Assembly: GCA_945859605.1 (NCBI GenBank)
Contig: OX243821.1
Location: 35,290,748-35,354,747 of the forward strand
DNA length: 64,000 bases
From: Lumbricus rubellus
Lineage: Eukaryota; Annelida; Clitellata; Crassiclitellata; Lumbricidae
Direction of reading: 5' to 3'
The notes under the pieces: generated by a model
Database searches by the model: none
Seen by the model: only the letters and a program-made list of their open reading frames with translations
What the model was told of the DNA's origin: nothing
Shown: one piece after another, positions 42,600-53,653 of the stretch
Position numbering within the stretch: the first letter of the stretch is position 1
How the letters are laid out: each line of letters starts with the position of its first letter
Program-made: the position numbers and the translations under genes

Positions 42600-42850
42600 A
42601 CGGAAGTCTTACATTCGAGACCGAAAGTGGTCATCGAGTTCACGAACGACGTCACGTTTTAGCGAGAACTGAAATCGTCGCCATGGCAACGGTAAGGTGA
42701 CTAAGCTCTCCCTTCCAAATCATAATATCAAATGATGGAAAAAGTCGTCCAATGCTGAAAGCGTATACGCAGCAAAGAGAATTCTTACGCCGCTCTTGTC
42801 GGCCGAGACCGAGAAAATGTAGTCGCTGAAGATCCGAAACCGATGTCATC
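42600..42850. promoter_or_regulatory. Repeat block with ETS/CRE/RFX-like sites
   Basis: CGAACGGAAGTCTTACATTC, GACGTCACGTTTTAGCGAGA, X-box-like GTCGCCATGGCAAC at 42677-42690, then GTCGTCCAATGCTGAAAGCG. Confidence 0.55.
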
Positions 42851-42963
42851 TTTTTTACTATGTTTCCTTTTTTAAATTTTGAACATAATGACCTAAAAAT
42901 TATTATTATGAGTGTCGATTAGATATCGTGAGATAGCATTAATTACAGTTCCCACAAAAACAA

Positions 42964-43003
42964 TATTTGTAGCATGCAAAAAACTATTAGAAAAGGTGTG
43001 TAA
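42964..43003 (-). promoter_or_regulatory. Bipartite ACACC/TATA element
   Basis: Box TTACACACCTTTTCTAAT; TACAAATA 28 bp on. Confidence 0.6.
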
Positions 43004-43819
43004 CAGATCATGAATAAAGAATGAATGAATATAATTGCGGTTAATAATTATTAGTAAGAAGGTCACGATCGATTGTATTCATCCAAGCGTGAATTGAAAT
43101 GGTCGCCATAGCAACTACGAAGTAGTTATGGTATCTGTGGCTACAAGCCTTCATTTCTTCCACTCCACCTTCTTCTCACTTCCAATATCAAAGTGATGGG
43201 GAGGAAAACGTATGGCGGATGCTTCTGACTCTGTACATTGGCGCAGCATAAAAAGAAATCGACTTTTTAGGGCAAAAATATCCGACCGTGTTCTTCGCAG
43301 TAGCCTACAGTCCAGCTAATTGGGCGAATTTCTAAAACTAACTGTTTCATTTTAAATGCGCGGTACCCTGCGCTGGCTTCCATGCCATCGAATGTTTTAA
43401 CCCTTTAGCCTAATATTTTATGTTAGTCTTGTATACAATAAAAAAATCATGAAATTCCTATAGATAATTAGAAAGAGAAGCCACTTGTTTTTGCTTAGAT
43501 AAGATAAGAATATTCTTTAAAATAGCAATTGGTATGTTAAAGAATAGACTTATCTTATATTATCTTATATCTATTCGGTGCTTTCAGATACACACCAATT
43601 TTAATGTTTGTGTTTTCCTTACAAGTAACATTTGCAAACAACGCTAGTTATATTAAAGAGATTGCAGATTCATCGCGAAATTGCGTCAAAAGTAGACGAA
43701 CCAGATAAAGGCTAAGAAAATTAAGTCGCTAGCAATTGTTCGTCGTTCTCGTCTTATAATTTTCATTGTCTAATGACTTGAAATAATTGTCTTCTGTGTC
43801 TTCCTATTTTCACTATTTT

Positions 43820-44415
43820 TATTTACCAACCAAGAATACAGCGAGAAACAAGGGCAGCAATGCGGTAATTGATGCGTTGGGCTATTGGCAGCCAATGCAG
43901 CACATCACGCATGTAACCAGAGACAGGCGAAAATTTAGGAATTCGTCCGATGAGTCGGGCAGCAGAGCGTAGAACCCGATCTAACCGTCCCAGAACCCCA
44001 AGGGGAAGGCCAACAAGGATTGAGCAACAATGGTCAATACGACTAGTTACAAAGGCGTGAACAAGCACAACTAGCGCATCATCAGAGAGAGAGAGAGCGA
44101 GCAATCACTCGGAGTTGACGAAGCTGATAATAACAGCTTCTAGCAACAAGGTTAACATGCTGGGTGAGACTGAGTTCACAGTCAAGGGTGACACCCAGGT
44201 CACGGACCGTGGAAGAGAAAGTAACGTCCGGAAACAGTTGAGCTAGCAGAGGCAGGTCAATATTCTCAAGTTGCCGACGGCCGCCCAGCCAAATGAATTG
44301 CGTTTTACTGGGATTTAAGAGAAGCCGGTTTGACGCCATCCAAGAGGCAAGGACGTCAACAGTCAGGCACATCAGGCGCACAGTGTTAACTGGACGATTG
44401 GACGAGGCTCTATGA
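43820..44415 (-). mobile_element. CR1-like LINE reverse transcriptase fragment
   Basis: Minus strand reads LLLNPSKTQFIWLGGRRQLE, FSSTVRDLGVTLDCELSLTQ and SCYYQLRQLRVIARSLS, then after a frameshift LVHAFVTSRIDHCCSILVGL and MRDVLHWLPIAQRINYRI. This is the C-terminal half of an RT domain, not intact, cut at its 5' side by the next element. Confidence 0.88.
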
Positions 44416-44775
44416 CAGCGGTTCCCAACCCGTGGCCGGCGGGCCAAAAGTGGTCCGCCAGGCCTAAAAAAATTGCCCGCCAAGCCTAAAAAATGGCCCT
44501 CGTCTCTCAAAGAATTATCAAAAATATATGATAAAATGCCGATTTTAACAGGATACAACACATAATTATTTTCTATTACAAATTATTTTCTTTTGAAATC
44601 TATAACTAACATCAAACATTCTATTTTTAACCAATAATACCAATTTTATATACTTTTAGTTCACTGAATTTTGGCAATGTGGCCCTCTATTGTCCTTCAA
44701 CCAAGTAAAAGTGGTCCTCGTGTCCTCCAACTTAGAAAAAGTGGCCCTTAGGTCAAAAAAGGTTGGGAACCACTG
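44416..44775. mobile_element. Non-autonomous hAT element inserted in the RT fragment
   Basis: Ends CAGCGGTTCCCAACC and GGTTGGGAACCACTG; flanks CTCTATGA/GTCTATGA are a 7-of-8 target duplication. Contains GGCCC-rich and AAAAGTGG repeats, no transposase. Confidence 0.85.
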
Positions 44776-44798
44776 GTCTATGACAACAGAGACCGTTA

Positions 44799-45765
44799 CC
44801 GTAAAATGGGGGAACATTGGCATGTTTTGGAGGGTTTTTGTGAGATAACACCTAAACGAGATGAGCAAAAGACTTGATTATTTAAACTATGAGCACTATG
44901 GATGGTACCTACGACCCTGTAGAATTTGAAAATTTTGAAAAAATTATTTCTATACTTTAAAAATCTTAGAAAAAAAAGACAAAGTTACCCCGTACCTGGG
45001 GCAACTTTGGCACCATGTATTGTTTCAACTTGAGACCAATTTTAGACCCATCCTGAGTAACTTTGGCATGCTAACATGTTTTTTAAACGTATTGCGCATG
45101 TGTGTCAAAGCCCAAATCTTTTTACAAATTAAAAATCCTTCCATGGAGACCGATTTTATAACAGTTTTAAGCTTGTATCGTCCGAAACCACAAAATCTGA
45201 CCTTGGTAACCAAAAGCCACATCATCAGTCGCTTTCAACATGGGTCAGCTCTCGTCAAGTCTACTTCGTTAATCTGCATTGCTTTCCTGCAGTATCCAAT
45301 TTCTTCTCCTCATCACTTTTTGAGTAGATACTCTTGAACAGGCGCAATATAAATGTTTGAAATCTCCTTGACCACGATTTTCTCGGAGAATATCAATCAA
45401 GCTGGCATCAAAGGTTCTTGCGACTCATACTGGTTCTGCACCATCCGGTAGACGTTCAAGGGACCGTCCTCACTCACTTAAGGGAGGTCAGACATTTGTG
45501 ACGATGTGCCGGTCCCATACTAAATATCAGAATTATGAATTTTGTGTTGGCACGTGACGATGGGGGTCAAAAATCGTCCAAAATTGCGTGACGTCATTTA
45601 TGGACGGCCCCCAAGGACAAATTCTGGGTTGCGTGGGTGGTACGAAGCGATGACTCCAAGATTTTGATCAGATACGGGTATTAACATGTTTCTCTATGTA
45701 TAATACGTAGTCTTGTACCCTGTGCCAAAGTTGCCCCGCAGTGCCAATGTTCCCCCATTTTACGG
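44799..45765. mobile_element. TA-flanked inverted-repeat element
   Basis: Ends CCGTAAAATGGGGGAACATT and its reverse complement, each bordered by TA, fit a Tc1/mariner-type target. Subterminal GGGGCAACTTTGGCAC is also inverted. No transposase. A LINE-tail-like segment (about 45240-45360) may be nested inside. Confidence 0.75.
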
Positions 45766-45785
45766 TACCTTCGAAAATGTTTGTT

Positions 45786-45825
45786 CAGCATACCTTTTTT
45801 CAGAGTAAAAATCGACAATAATAAC
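45786..45825 (+). promoter_or_regulatory. Bipartite element, mutated box and TATA
   Basis: Box GCATACCTTTTTTCAG; ATAATAAC at 28 bp. Confidence 0.4.
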
Positions 45826-46452
45826 TAGCTTCATGCGTGAGATTTAAATTCCCTTCAGACGATATTAAAATTAAGAAGATTTGAAAATCAGACGATAGTC
45901 ATGTCACTCCGCCTTAGTTGCTGCGCGACGGTTGGCTACATGAATGGAACAACACAATCCAGAAAATAATATCTGTCCGTTACAGTCCTCACCAGAACCG
46001 CTCTTGATAGACCGGTGTGTGCGTGTACTTGTTCTAACGCCCCTTCAAGCTCACTCTCTCTCCCTCTTTCTACTCAGAGGCGTTCCCGAATGCAGAGGGT
46101 GGATCGTGACTGCCGAGGCCGAGAAACTGATGCTTCTGACTCTGGACATTGGCGCATCATAAATAGACCATGTTCTTCGCTCTTGCAGCTAATCTCTTTC
46201 ATTATTTGGATACATGTCATCCTGCTACGCTGGCTTTCTGCCTCACTTGTTGGTTTGGCATTGTCTCCTTGGCTGCGTTACGGCCTGTCTAAATGTATGT
46301 CCAATATCCAAATAATTAATTCATTGATTAATTTTTACACACGAAAATCTGAAAACATCAACAACCGTCCTAATAATTATTGCATTTTGTTGTGTGCTGG
46401 AAACGATTACAAAGGATCAAGAAATTGATTTATTTTATTCTGAAGTTACTGC

Positions 46453-46492
46453 TATTTATAATACAAGTGAATTGCTAAGAAGAGATGTCTAA
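46453..46492 (-). promoter_or_regulatory. Bipartite element, mutated box
   Basis: Box TTAGACATCTCTTCTTAG (C to T); TATAAATA 28 bp on. Paralogue of 26013. Confidence 0.5.
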
Positions 46493-46534
46493 GGCACGAA
46501 GACAACTAAAAGTGAGTTTGCATTATGGTTTGTG

Positions 46535-46746
46535 TGTTTGTATGTGCACTTGTTATAGCGCCCATCAGAGCTCTCACTACTCAGAGGCGCTCCCGAATGC
46601 AGAGCGGACATTGCATCGGAGTTTCACGCCGAAGCGCTGAGCAATTGTGAGCGAAGGGCTTGCCCAAGGTTCTTACGCGGCGAGGCGGATTCGAACCTCG
46701 AACCTTCCGGCTTGAAAGCAGCGACGCCACCACTACACCACCGCGC
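46535..46746 (-). mobile_element. tRNA-derived SINE
   Basis: Complete head-body-tail structure with GGTTCGAATCC and the LINE-like AGCGCCTCTGAGTAGTGAGA tail. Confidence 0.85.
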
Positions 46747-46786
46747 ATAAACACCTCTTTTATGAGTAGTAACTATTCTATAAAAG
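46747..46786 (+). promoter_or_regulatory. Bipartite ACACC/TATA element
   Basis: Box ATAAACACCTCTTTTATG; TATAAAAG 28 bp on; begins directly at the SINE border. Confidence 0.6.
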
Positions 46787-46839
46787 ACAATCTGACACAC
46801 GTTAAGTTGTTTCCGATCCTCGATGGCCTAATAAAACAA

Positions 46840-47070
46840 TTTCACGGACGACATCACGTTTAAACGGGACATGAATATGGTCGCCATAGCAGCGGATTTT
46901 GGTGTGTACTAACCCTCCGTCTCACTTAAAATGGCGGGTGAAAGGACGTCCAATGTTGAAAGCGAATGAAGTAAAGACAATTCGAACGTCCAATTTGTCG
47001 CCCGAGTCCGAGAAACTGCAGACGCCGATGATGAGTAACCGAGTTAGTGTCATTATGTTGTGTTTCATAC
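46840..47070. promoter_or_regulatory. Repeat block with CRE/RFX-like sites
   Basis: GACGACATCACGTTTAAACG, GTCGCCATAGCAGC at 46880 (one mismatch to the X-box 14-mer), then GACGTCCAATGTTGAAAGCG. Confidence 0.5.
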
Positions 47071-47209
47071 TCTGAACAGAGTAATTTTGAGTGTGGTTGT
47101 TAGCCAATGGCAAAAGAGGCCGTTGCCTTCGAAAAAAATTGCTTGGCATAATTAATACAGCATCATTATCGCTAACGGTTCTAAAATTATATAGTTGTTC
47201 TAGTATCGT

Positions 47210-47249
47210 TATTTGTAACCTACATCAAACCATTATAAGAGGTGTGTAA
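47210..47249 (-). promoter_or_regulatory. Bipartite ACACC/TATA element
   Basis: Box TTACACACCTCTTATAATG; TACAAATA 28 bp on. Confidence 0.6.
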
Positions 47250-47439
47250 TTGAAAGACGTATTCATTCAAAAGCCAAGTTCTGAAAAACAGTATTTATAG
47301 ACAAGTCTTAGAGGAGATTTTTTAAAGATTTTTTAAAAAGAGGTCCAGATGAGAAAATTTAAGAGACAGACGGTAGAGGTTTCACTTCAAAGACACATTG
47401 TGATATTAAGGACGATTATATAATCCGAACCAAAGTTGC

Positions 47440-47600
47440 AACTTTTCGACCGGAAATCGGACATTCGAGACCGGAAGTGATTGTGCCTCTGGCGGAAGTG
47501 GTCATTCGAATTGACGGACGACATCGCGTTTTAGCGAGAACTGAAATCGTCGCCATAGCAACGATAAGGTCTAAGCTCAGGTGGTGGGGAAAGAGCTCGA
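47440..47600. promoter_or_regulatory. Repeat block with ETS/RFX-like sites
   Basis: GACCGGAAATCGG, GACCGGAAGTGATTG, GGCGGAAGTGG in series, then GTCGCCATAGCAAC at 47549-47562. Confidence 0.55.
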
Positions 47601-47932
47601 CTAAGAGATTTATTTATTTTATTCAGAAGTTACTCTAATTTTTATTATTTTATAATGCAAGTGAATTGCTAAGAAAGAGTCTAGGCGACTGTGTTGCCTA
47701 AGTTCTCCTTTCCAAACCGTTTCAAATGACGGGGAAAGTCGTCCAAAGTTGAAAGCGTAGGCAGCAAAGAGAATTCTAAGGCCGCTCTTGTCAGCCGAGA
47801 CCGAGAAACTGTAGTCGCCGATGATCAGAAACCTATATATCACGTGATTTCGCTTAGTTGCTTACTCTAAACATAATAGGAGTGTGGCTCGAAGTGTAAG
47901 AAAGAAGCTAAATATGATTTATCCAGAAATGG

Positions 47933-47972
47933 TATTTGAAGCCCGTATGAAACAATTAGAAGAGGTGTCTAA
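47933..47972 (-). promoter_or_regulatory. Bipartite ACACC/TATA element
   Basis: Box TTTAGACACCTCTTCTAAT; TTCAAATA 28 bp on; paralogue of 26214 and 50093. Confidence 0.55.
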
Positions 47973-48020
47973 ACTATAATTTTTGACGGTTGAATTCAAT
48001 GGCAAATTTATGCACGACAA

Positions 48021-48060
48021 TATTTATAAGAACTTTGTGCATCTTAGAAGAGGTGTTGAT
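48021..48060 (-). promoter_or_regulatory. Bipartite ACACC/TATA element
   Basis: Box TCAACACCTCTTCTAAG; TATAAATA 28 bp on; paralogue of 26302 and 50178. Confidence 0.65.
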
Positions 48061-48269
48061 CTTCTTCTTTAGGTTAGCTGCCTCTCGGCAGGTCCAGATG
48101 CCCAACGACGCCAATCTTCTCGATGTTGTGGTTTTTCGATGTTGATAGCAAAGCGTTAAAACAGAACTGATGGTAGTTTGTATAAGCGCCTTTTTAAGAT
48201 AGCTACTCATAAGCGCTCCCGACAACAGCACGGACACTGAAGGCTGTTGGTGTTTGATTTTTTTTGCAA

Positions 48270-48480
48270 CTATTGATTACCTTAGAACCTTAGTCCTTCC
48301 CGTGCAGCTCTGCACATCGGGCAATGCAGCTTCTCCATTCCACTCTATCCATCGCCACCTCGACAGCATCGTTCCACGTCATCTCCAGACCTTGCAAATC
48401 CTCTCGTACAGTCTCCATCCAGTTCTTCCTTGCCCTCCCTCTTCCACGTCTATATTGTGGCCTAAAAAACAGCTGAACGT
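48270..48480 (-). mobile_element. RTE-like LINE C-terminus
   Basis: Minus strand reads RGRARKNWMETVREDLQGLE, MTWNDAVEVAMDRVEWRSCI and ARCAELHGKD, the post-RT end of RTE proteins. Confidence 0.8.
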
Positions 48481-50090
48481 GGTTTTTATTTCATCAAAGT
48501 TTAACGTCGTCGTAAGACATCAAAGGCCGTTGACGACAAATATACAGCTTATAGACTTATACAGTATAGTAACAATGAATTCATAACGTTCTATGTACAC
48601 TTTATAACATTGTCAAAACAATATCATTGTTCGTTGTTTAACAGCAAACTTAGTCATGATATAATTTTTTTTTGAATGTCTTTTGGGACCATTGCTTAAC
48701 AGCAAATGGTTAACTGATAATAACATCGACAATACAAGTTATGTTAAATCTTTTGCTTTGGCAAATTCATTAATATTCTGCATTAATTGTCACGTCCAAG
48801 AAATGTCACAAACCTTCCTTGATTACTATTCTTAATACACATTTGATTCATAACTTATACATACAGAAATTCTTAAACAGGTCAATATAAGATATACTTT
48901 TCCTTATACAATAGCTAAGACAAACAATATTCCAGCACAATCATGGTACAATGGCATGACATTTAACCCTCGGGCTACCAGGGGGGGGGGTGGTATCCAC
49001 CCCCCCCCCCCTAGGTTTTTTCCAAATCAAATTTTTTTCGTTTGGAATAAAATTTTGACGTTTTATGTAGCTGTAGTGGATTCATTTGCACACATTTTGA
49101 GGTAAAATGTGTGATGATATACCATACCATTCAAAAGTTATACCCGATATACCCGAGGCACCAGGGGGGGGGTGGATACCACCCCCCCTTAGATTATCGG
49201 CTGTATCTTATCCGTCCTTTGACATGAAAAGACACGAATTACACCATTCTGTAGAGGGAATGTGGGGCTACATTGTGGTGGTCACGGAGTTGTCTTTGGA
49301 CAACCGGAAGTGCTCAAAATAAATTAAAATATATAAAAAGGTGTTTTATTTTCATAATATTTTCATGTTTTTCCTATTAAAAATTATTCATAATTTATTT
49401 TTCAAGAGAAGTAAATTATGCCATTCTATAGAGGGCATTTAGGGCTATCTTTTGATACCAATTAATTTGACATTTGATGACCGGAAGTGCTCAAAATAAA
49501 TTTAAATGTGTGAAAATGTTGGGTTTTTTTACAACGTAAACCGATAAGTCTCCGTAAACGTTTTTCAGCAGCTAAAACATGTTTTTTTCTTTTTATTGTA
49601 ATTAAAACTAACTTATTACTAGTTTTTATAGTTGGATATTGGACTTTATTATATTTAAATAAATAAATTATGTTAAAAACACACAGAATCTAATATTTTG
49701 CTTATGCGAAAGTATACATTTTGTGAAATCGACGGGTGCCTAGGGAAAAAAATTCCTAATTCCGGGGTGCTTTCATATATTTCAAACCTAAATACACCAT
49801 TTTGTGCAGAAATGAATGCTGAATCCATTGATGTATTACAAGTTATGATATCTCAAACCAAACCCAAAATCCAGGGGGGTGGGTGGTAACCACCCCCCCT
49901 TGGTAGTCAGTGTTACAAAAAAAGCTTGGTAGCCTGAGGGTTAATATTAACAACAGCAAGACACACATTGATGATTTTTGAATATATTTTCACATAAATG
50001 AAATATATTTTATCAAGTTTTATTACACGAAACAACTGTGTTTAAAATTTAATCTATTGATTCATCATATCTTGGATAGCCAATCGAAAC
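48470..50090. repeat. Segmental duplication, partner of 59330-60460
   Basis: AAGTTTAACGTCGTCG and GGCCGTTGACGACAA open both copies, and ATGAAATNTATTTT-like sequence follows. This copy gained the piggyBac-like element; the partner gained an RTE fragment. Confidence 0.75.
48967..49940. mobile_element. piggyBac-like non-autonomous element, copy 2
   Basis: TTAA at both borders, same termini and interior as 23658-24646. The partner duplication at about 59810 lacks it. Confidence 0.87.
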
Positions 50091-50092
50091 GG

Positions 50093-50132
50093 TATTTGTA
50101 GCCCGCGCGAATCAATTAGAAGAGGTGTCTAA
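50093..50132 (-). promoter_or_regulatory. Bipartite ACACC/TATA element
   Basis: Box TTTAGACACCTCTTCTAAT; TACAAATA 28 bp on. Confidence 0.65.
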
Positions 50133-50177
50133 ACTATAATTTTCGACGATTACAATCTAAGTCAGTTTATGCGCGAA

Positions 50178-50217
50178 TATTTATAGGAACAATGTGAATC
50201 TTAGAAGAGGTGTCGAT
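50178..50217 (-). promoter_or_regulatory. Bipartite ACACC/TATA element
   Basis: Box ATCGACACCTCTTCTAAG; TATAAATA 28 bp on. Confidence 0.65.
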
Positions 50218-50483
50218 AGCAAAGCGTTAAAACAGAACTGAAGGTAGTTTTTATAAGCGCGTCTTCAAGATAACTACTCAGAAGCGCTCCCGACTACAGA
50301 ACGGACACAAAGTGTAGTTTCAGTTTGGCGTCACTGTGTTACAGCAAAGATCATTAGCGACGCCCTCCTCCTTCTGGCGAATTTGCAAAAAAAAGTAGCC
50401 CAATGCGGTCTTGTCTGAACTCATACGCCAAGGCTAAGAAAATGAAGTCGCTAGAGCATTTCGTATGTGAATTACAATTTCCA

Positions 50484-50707
50484 TTTGTTTGTTTGTTTGC
50501 ACGTGCACTTGTTATAGCGCCCCTTCAAGCTCTCTACTCAGAGGCGCTCCCGATGCAGAGCGGACACTGCATCGGAGTTTCACGCCGAAGCGCTGAGCAA
50601 TTGAGAGTGAAAGACTTGCCCAAGGTCCTTACGCGGGGAGGTGGATTCGAACCTCGGACCTTCCGGCTCCAAGGCAACGACGCCACCACTAGACCACCGC
50701 GCCCCAC
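50484..50707 (-). mobile_element. tRNA-derived SINE with paralogous empty site
   Basis: Complete head-body-tail copy with (GTTT)n at the plus-left end. The partner at about 26680 reads CGCCATTGTTTAATGACACA without it. Confidence 0.88.
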
Positions 50708-51017
50708 GATGTGTCATTGTGTAATGACACATCGTGGTTACCTGATAAAAACTAGATCACGCTACTCTATAATATTATTCCTGAGAGAGAGAGAGAGTGA
50801 GAGGTTTATGATAGCACTGTCTTTGTTGTTGGTTGTTAATTTTTTGCAACTATTAATTGATTGAATGAATGAATTAATTAATTTCATTAAATTTTACACA
50901 TGTGAATCTGAAAACATCAACTATTATAATAATTTCAGAGACTGCAGTTTTGTTGTCTGCTCGAAACGATTAAAAGTTAAACCCATTCCAGAGATGTATT
51001 TATTTAGAAGTATCTTA

Positions 51018-51057
51018 TATTTATAGACCAAAGCAATTAATTAAAAGAGGTGTGTGA
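51018..51057 (-). promoter_or_regulatory. Bipartite ACACC/TATA element
   Basis: Box CACACACCTCTTTTAATT; TATAAATA 28 bp on. Confidence 0.65.
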
Positions 51058-51334
51058 GAATAACCTAAAAGTGAGTTGTTGTTTACCTTTAACAACACTG
51101 TGTGCTAAGAAGGACTGCTTCAATTTCGACAACCTCTTTCATTCAAGCGCCATGGAACTGCCTAGAACGCACGGGGGTCAAGGGATCTATGCTATTTGCG
51201 CAGTGGTGCATGGTACGCGGTCTCGGCAAAATATATATCGGCAAACCAATTATCTAATTGTGACGTCACATTAGCCCTGTTTGTAACTCTGTATTATCCT
51301 ATAATAGTCATCCGACAGTATTGGGCTACATTAT

Positions 51335-51420
51335 AATTTTACAGTTGTATTGTGCCAAACAATTTTTTTCGAGGGCAACGACCTCTGTAGTCTTAGGCCT
51401 TCGTCATATCTTGTTCCATC
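51335..51420 (+). repeat. Family R fragment
   Basis: Paralogue of 27415-27475. Confidence 0.55.
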
Positions 51421-51504
51421 GATGAATAAACGACCAATTCCCCTTATAATAGTGCTCAGTATGGACGAAATTCCCGTCGAGATCTCATTATTAAGAAGTT
51501 TCTA

Positions 51505-51544
51505 TTATTTATAAAACAAATGACTTTTTAAAAGAGGTGTGTAT
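51505..51544 (-). promoter_or_regulatory. Bipartite ACACC/TATA element
   Basis: Box ATACACACCTCTTTTAAAA; TATAAATA 27 bp on. Confidence 0.6.
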
Positions 51545-52029
51545 AGGAAGACATAAAAAAATTGAGTTTGTTGTAGTTTAAATTTTACGACACTCTGTGA
51601 TAAGAAAGATCGTTTCAGTTTCTATACCACCTCTTTCATTCAAGCATCATGGAAATGGCACTGCCTGGTTTTAATGGATTGTATGTACGAATGGAGGGAT
51701 CACGAGATTTAAGCTGGTGCGTACAGCATGGGACGGAGTCTCGGCAAAATGTACATGGATGATAGGAACGACGAAGTATTTATGCCACAAGCCATGAGGT
51801 CTCTTACTCTACTTGCCTCACACTCTCTTCGCCATTGCAATGGATGTGGAAAAGATGTCCAATGCTAACAGCATAGAACGGCCAGTTAATTCCGTGTGAG
51901 CAAATCACCACCAATCGTGTCAGCCGAGACCGAGAAACTGTTGTCGCCAATGCTTAGCAACCAATGTCAAAGTGCTGCATTTCTTTTTTCAAACTGTTGA
52001 TGCATTCATAATTCTTTTTCCTGCATCAT

Positions 52030-52069
52030 CATTTGTAAACTGAATGACATGATTATAAGAGGTGTCTAA
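52030..52069 (-). promoter_or_regulatory. Bipartite ACACC/TATA element
   Basis: Box TTTAGACACCTCTTATAATC; TACAAATG 28 bp on. Confidence 0.58.
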
Positions 52070-52117
52070 ATTAATGTGCACACTGGTGTGATTCAAAGTC
52101 AAATTTATATTCAACAA

Positions 52118-52157
52118 TATTTATAGAGAAATTTATAAGCTTAGAAGAGGTTAATAA
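52118..52157 (-). promoter_or_regulatory. Bipartite element, mutated box
   Basis: Box TTAACCTCTTCTAAG; TATAAATA 28 bp on. Confidence 0.45.
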
Positions 52158-52571
52158 GGACTGCGAAAGTAGTCATAAAAAGCCACGTATTATAGTAGTG
52201 ATTTCAGTTCAACAACACTTTTTAAAAATAAGATTCATTTTAGCTACACTGGCGTGCATTGAAAGGGTTTCATATTTACATTTAAGATATCAGTCACTCA
52301 ATTTATCTATTTATTTCAATAAGAGAATTCGGTAAAACGAACCAGAGATACAGCCAGTGATAAAAGCGTAAACAAAAAAGCCCCCTACCTTTCCAAAAGA
52401 AGTGCCAGGATGCCCCTTGCATTTTCAGGTGTGCTAGGTATCAGCCACATTAATTAATTAATCAATCAACTGTTAGAATAATAGTTTCAGATACGGCATT
52501 TTGTTGTCTGCTCGAAACGATTAAAGTGAAAATCTACCGTAGATATTATGGCTTTATTTAGAAGTTTCAAA

Positions 52572-52611
52572 AATTTATAAACCAAATAAATTCTTTAGAA
52601 GAGGTGTCGAA
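52572..52611 (-). promoter_or_regulatory. Bipartite ACACC/TATA element
   Basis: Box TTCGACACCTCTTCTAAAG; TATAAATT 28 bp on. Confidence 0.65.
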
Positions 52612-52799
52612 GCAGCACTGGCGCACTGAGGGGTCACGGAATTTAAGTGGGACGGCAAAATGTACTCATTCAGTTCGAGAGAATTTTTATAGCACCTCTT
52701 CAAGAAACCTACTCAGAGGCGAAAATATTTATAGGCCAGTGTAAGCCCCTACGTATATCTATCATTATGACGTCCACTTTTGCCTAAGTATAACTCGGT

Positions 52800-52866
52800 T
52801 ATGTTTGTTTGTTTTTCTGTGTGTCTGTCTGTCTTTCTGTTTGTCTGTCTGTCTCTTCTGCCTGTC
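52800..52866. repeat. (CTGT)/(TTTG) microsatellite
   Basis: Imperfect tetranucleotide run. Confidence 0.85.
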
Positions 52867-53507
52867 TTATCATAATTGTCCGATGGCAATTTATTACATT
52901 ATAATTAAATTCTGTTCAGATCTAAACAGTAAACCATGATAGTTAACAAACTTTAGTTTGAAAATTTGATTTTTAACAAAACTCAACCATTGGCTTTAAA
53001 TAAAATACATGTTTCATAGAAGTTTCTCGATAAATTGCCTTAGTAAATCATGGAACGCAGAGAAGCTTATTTGTACGCAAGGTTAGAGGGTAAAAAATAC
53101 GCGGTGCGTAGGGGAGGAGGGAGGCAAAAATACGATTTTGCGCACGTGATAATATGGATAGCCCTGTGGTCCTGAAGCTCAGTGGCGAGGTTTTATGTAT
53201 GTATCAACAACATAATTAGTTTTTCCTGTGCATTTTGCTGTAGTACGACAAACAAAATCTAGATTACAAATCGTCACAGGAAGTCGAATCAAATAATATT
53301 TGATGACATATAATGTCTGTATGAAGTATTTTTCGATGTCACCTTGTGCAGTCATTTCGAGGAACTCTAGCGACCGTCATGACCAACCTTCTCCACTCCG
53401 TTCTGTTTTGCGTTGCATCCATCAGTTGTTCAAGATTCATTCCTGTCCTCCATGTAGCCTACAGAGAACGAGTTGTACAGAAAAATAAATCCAATGGAAA
53501 AATGATG

Positions 53508-53547
53508 TACTTATACAAAACCAAAGTCATTTTTAAAAGGTGTCAAA
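53508..53547 (-). promoter_or_regulatory. Bipartite ACACC/TATA element
   Basis: Box TTGACACCTTTTAAAAA; TATAAGTA 28 bp on. Confidence 0.65.
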
Positions 53548-53653
53548 ATGTTCATTTTGTTTGTAAGCCTCAGTCAGTCGATGTGTCAGAATAAAGAATG
53601 CATTGGCTGCTTGTCTCGCCATGTACAGTTCCCAAACTTGAAAGACATAAATA

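Larger units (their letters stand above)
50050..52300. repeat. Segmental duplication, partner of 26050-28310
   Basis: Same order of elements and blocks, with a SINE insertion (50484-50707) absent in the partner. Confidence 0.85.
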
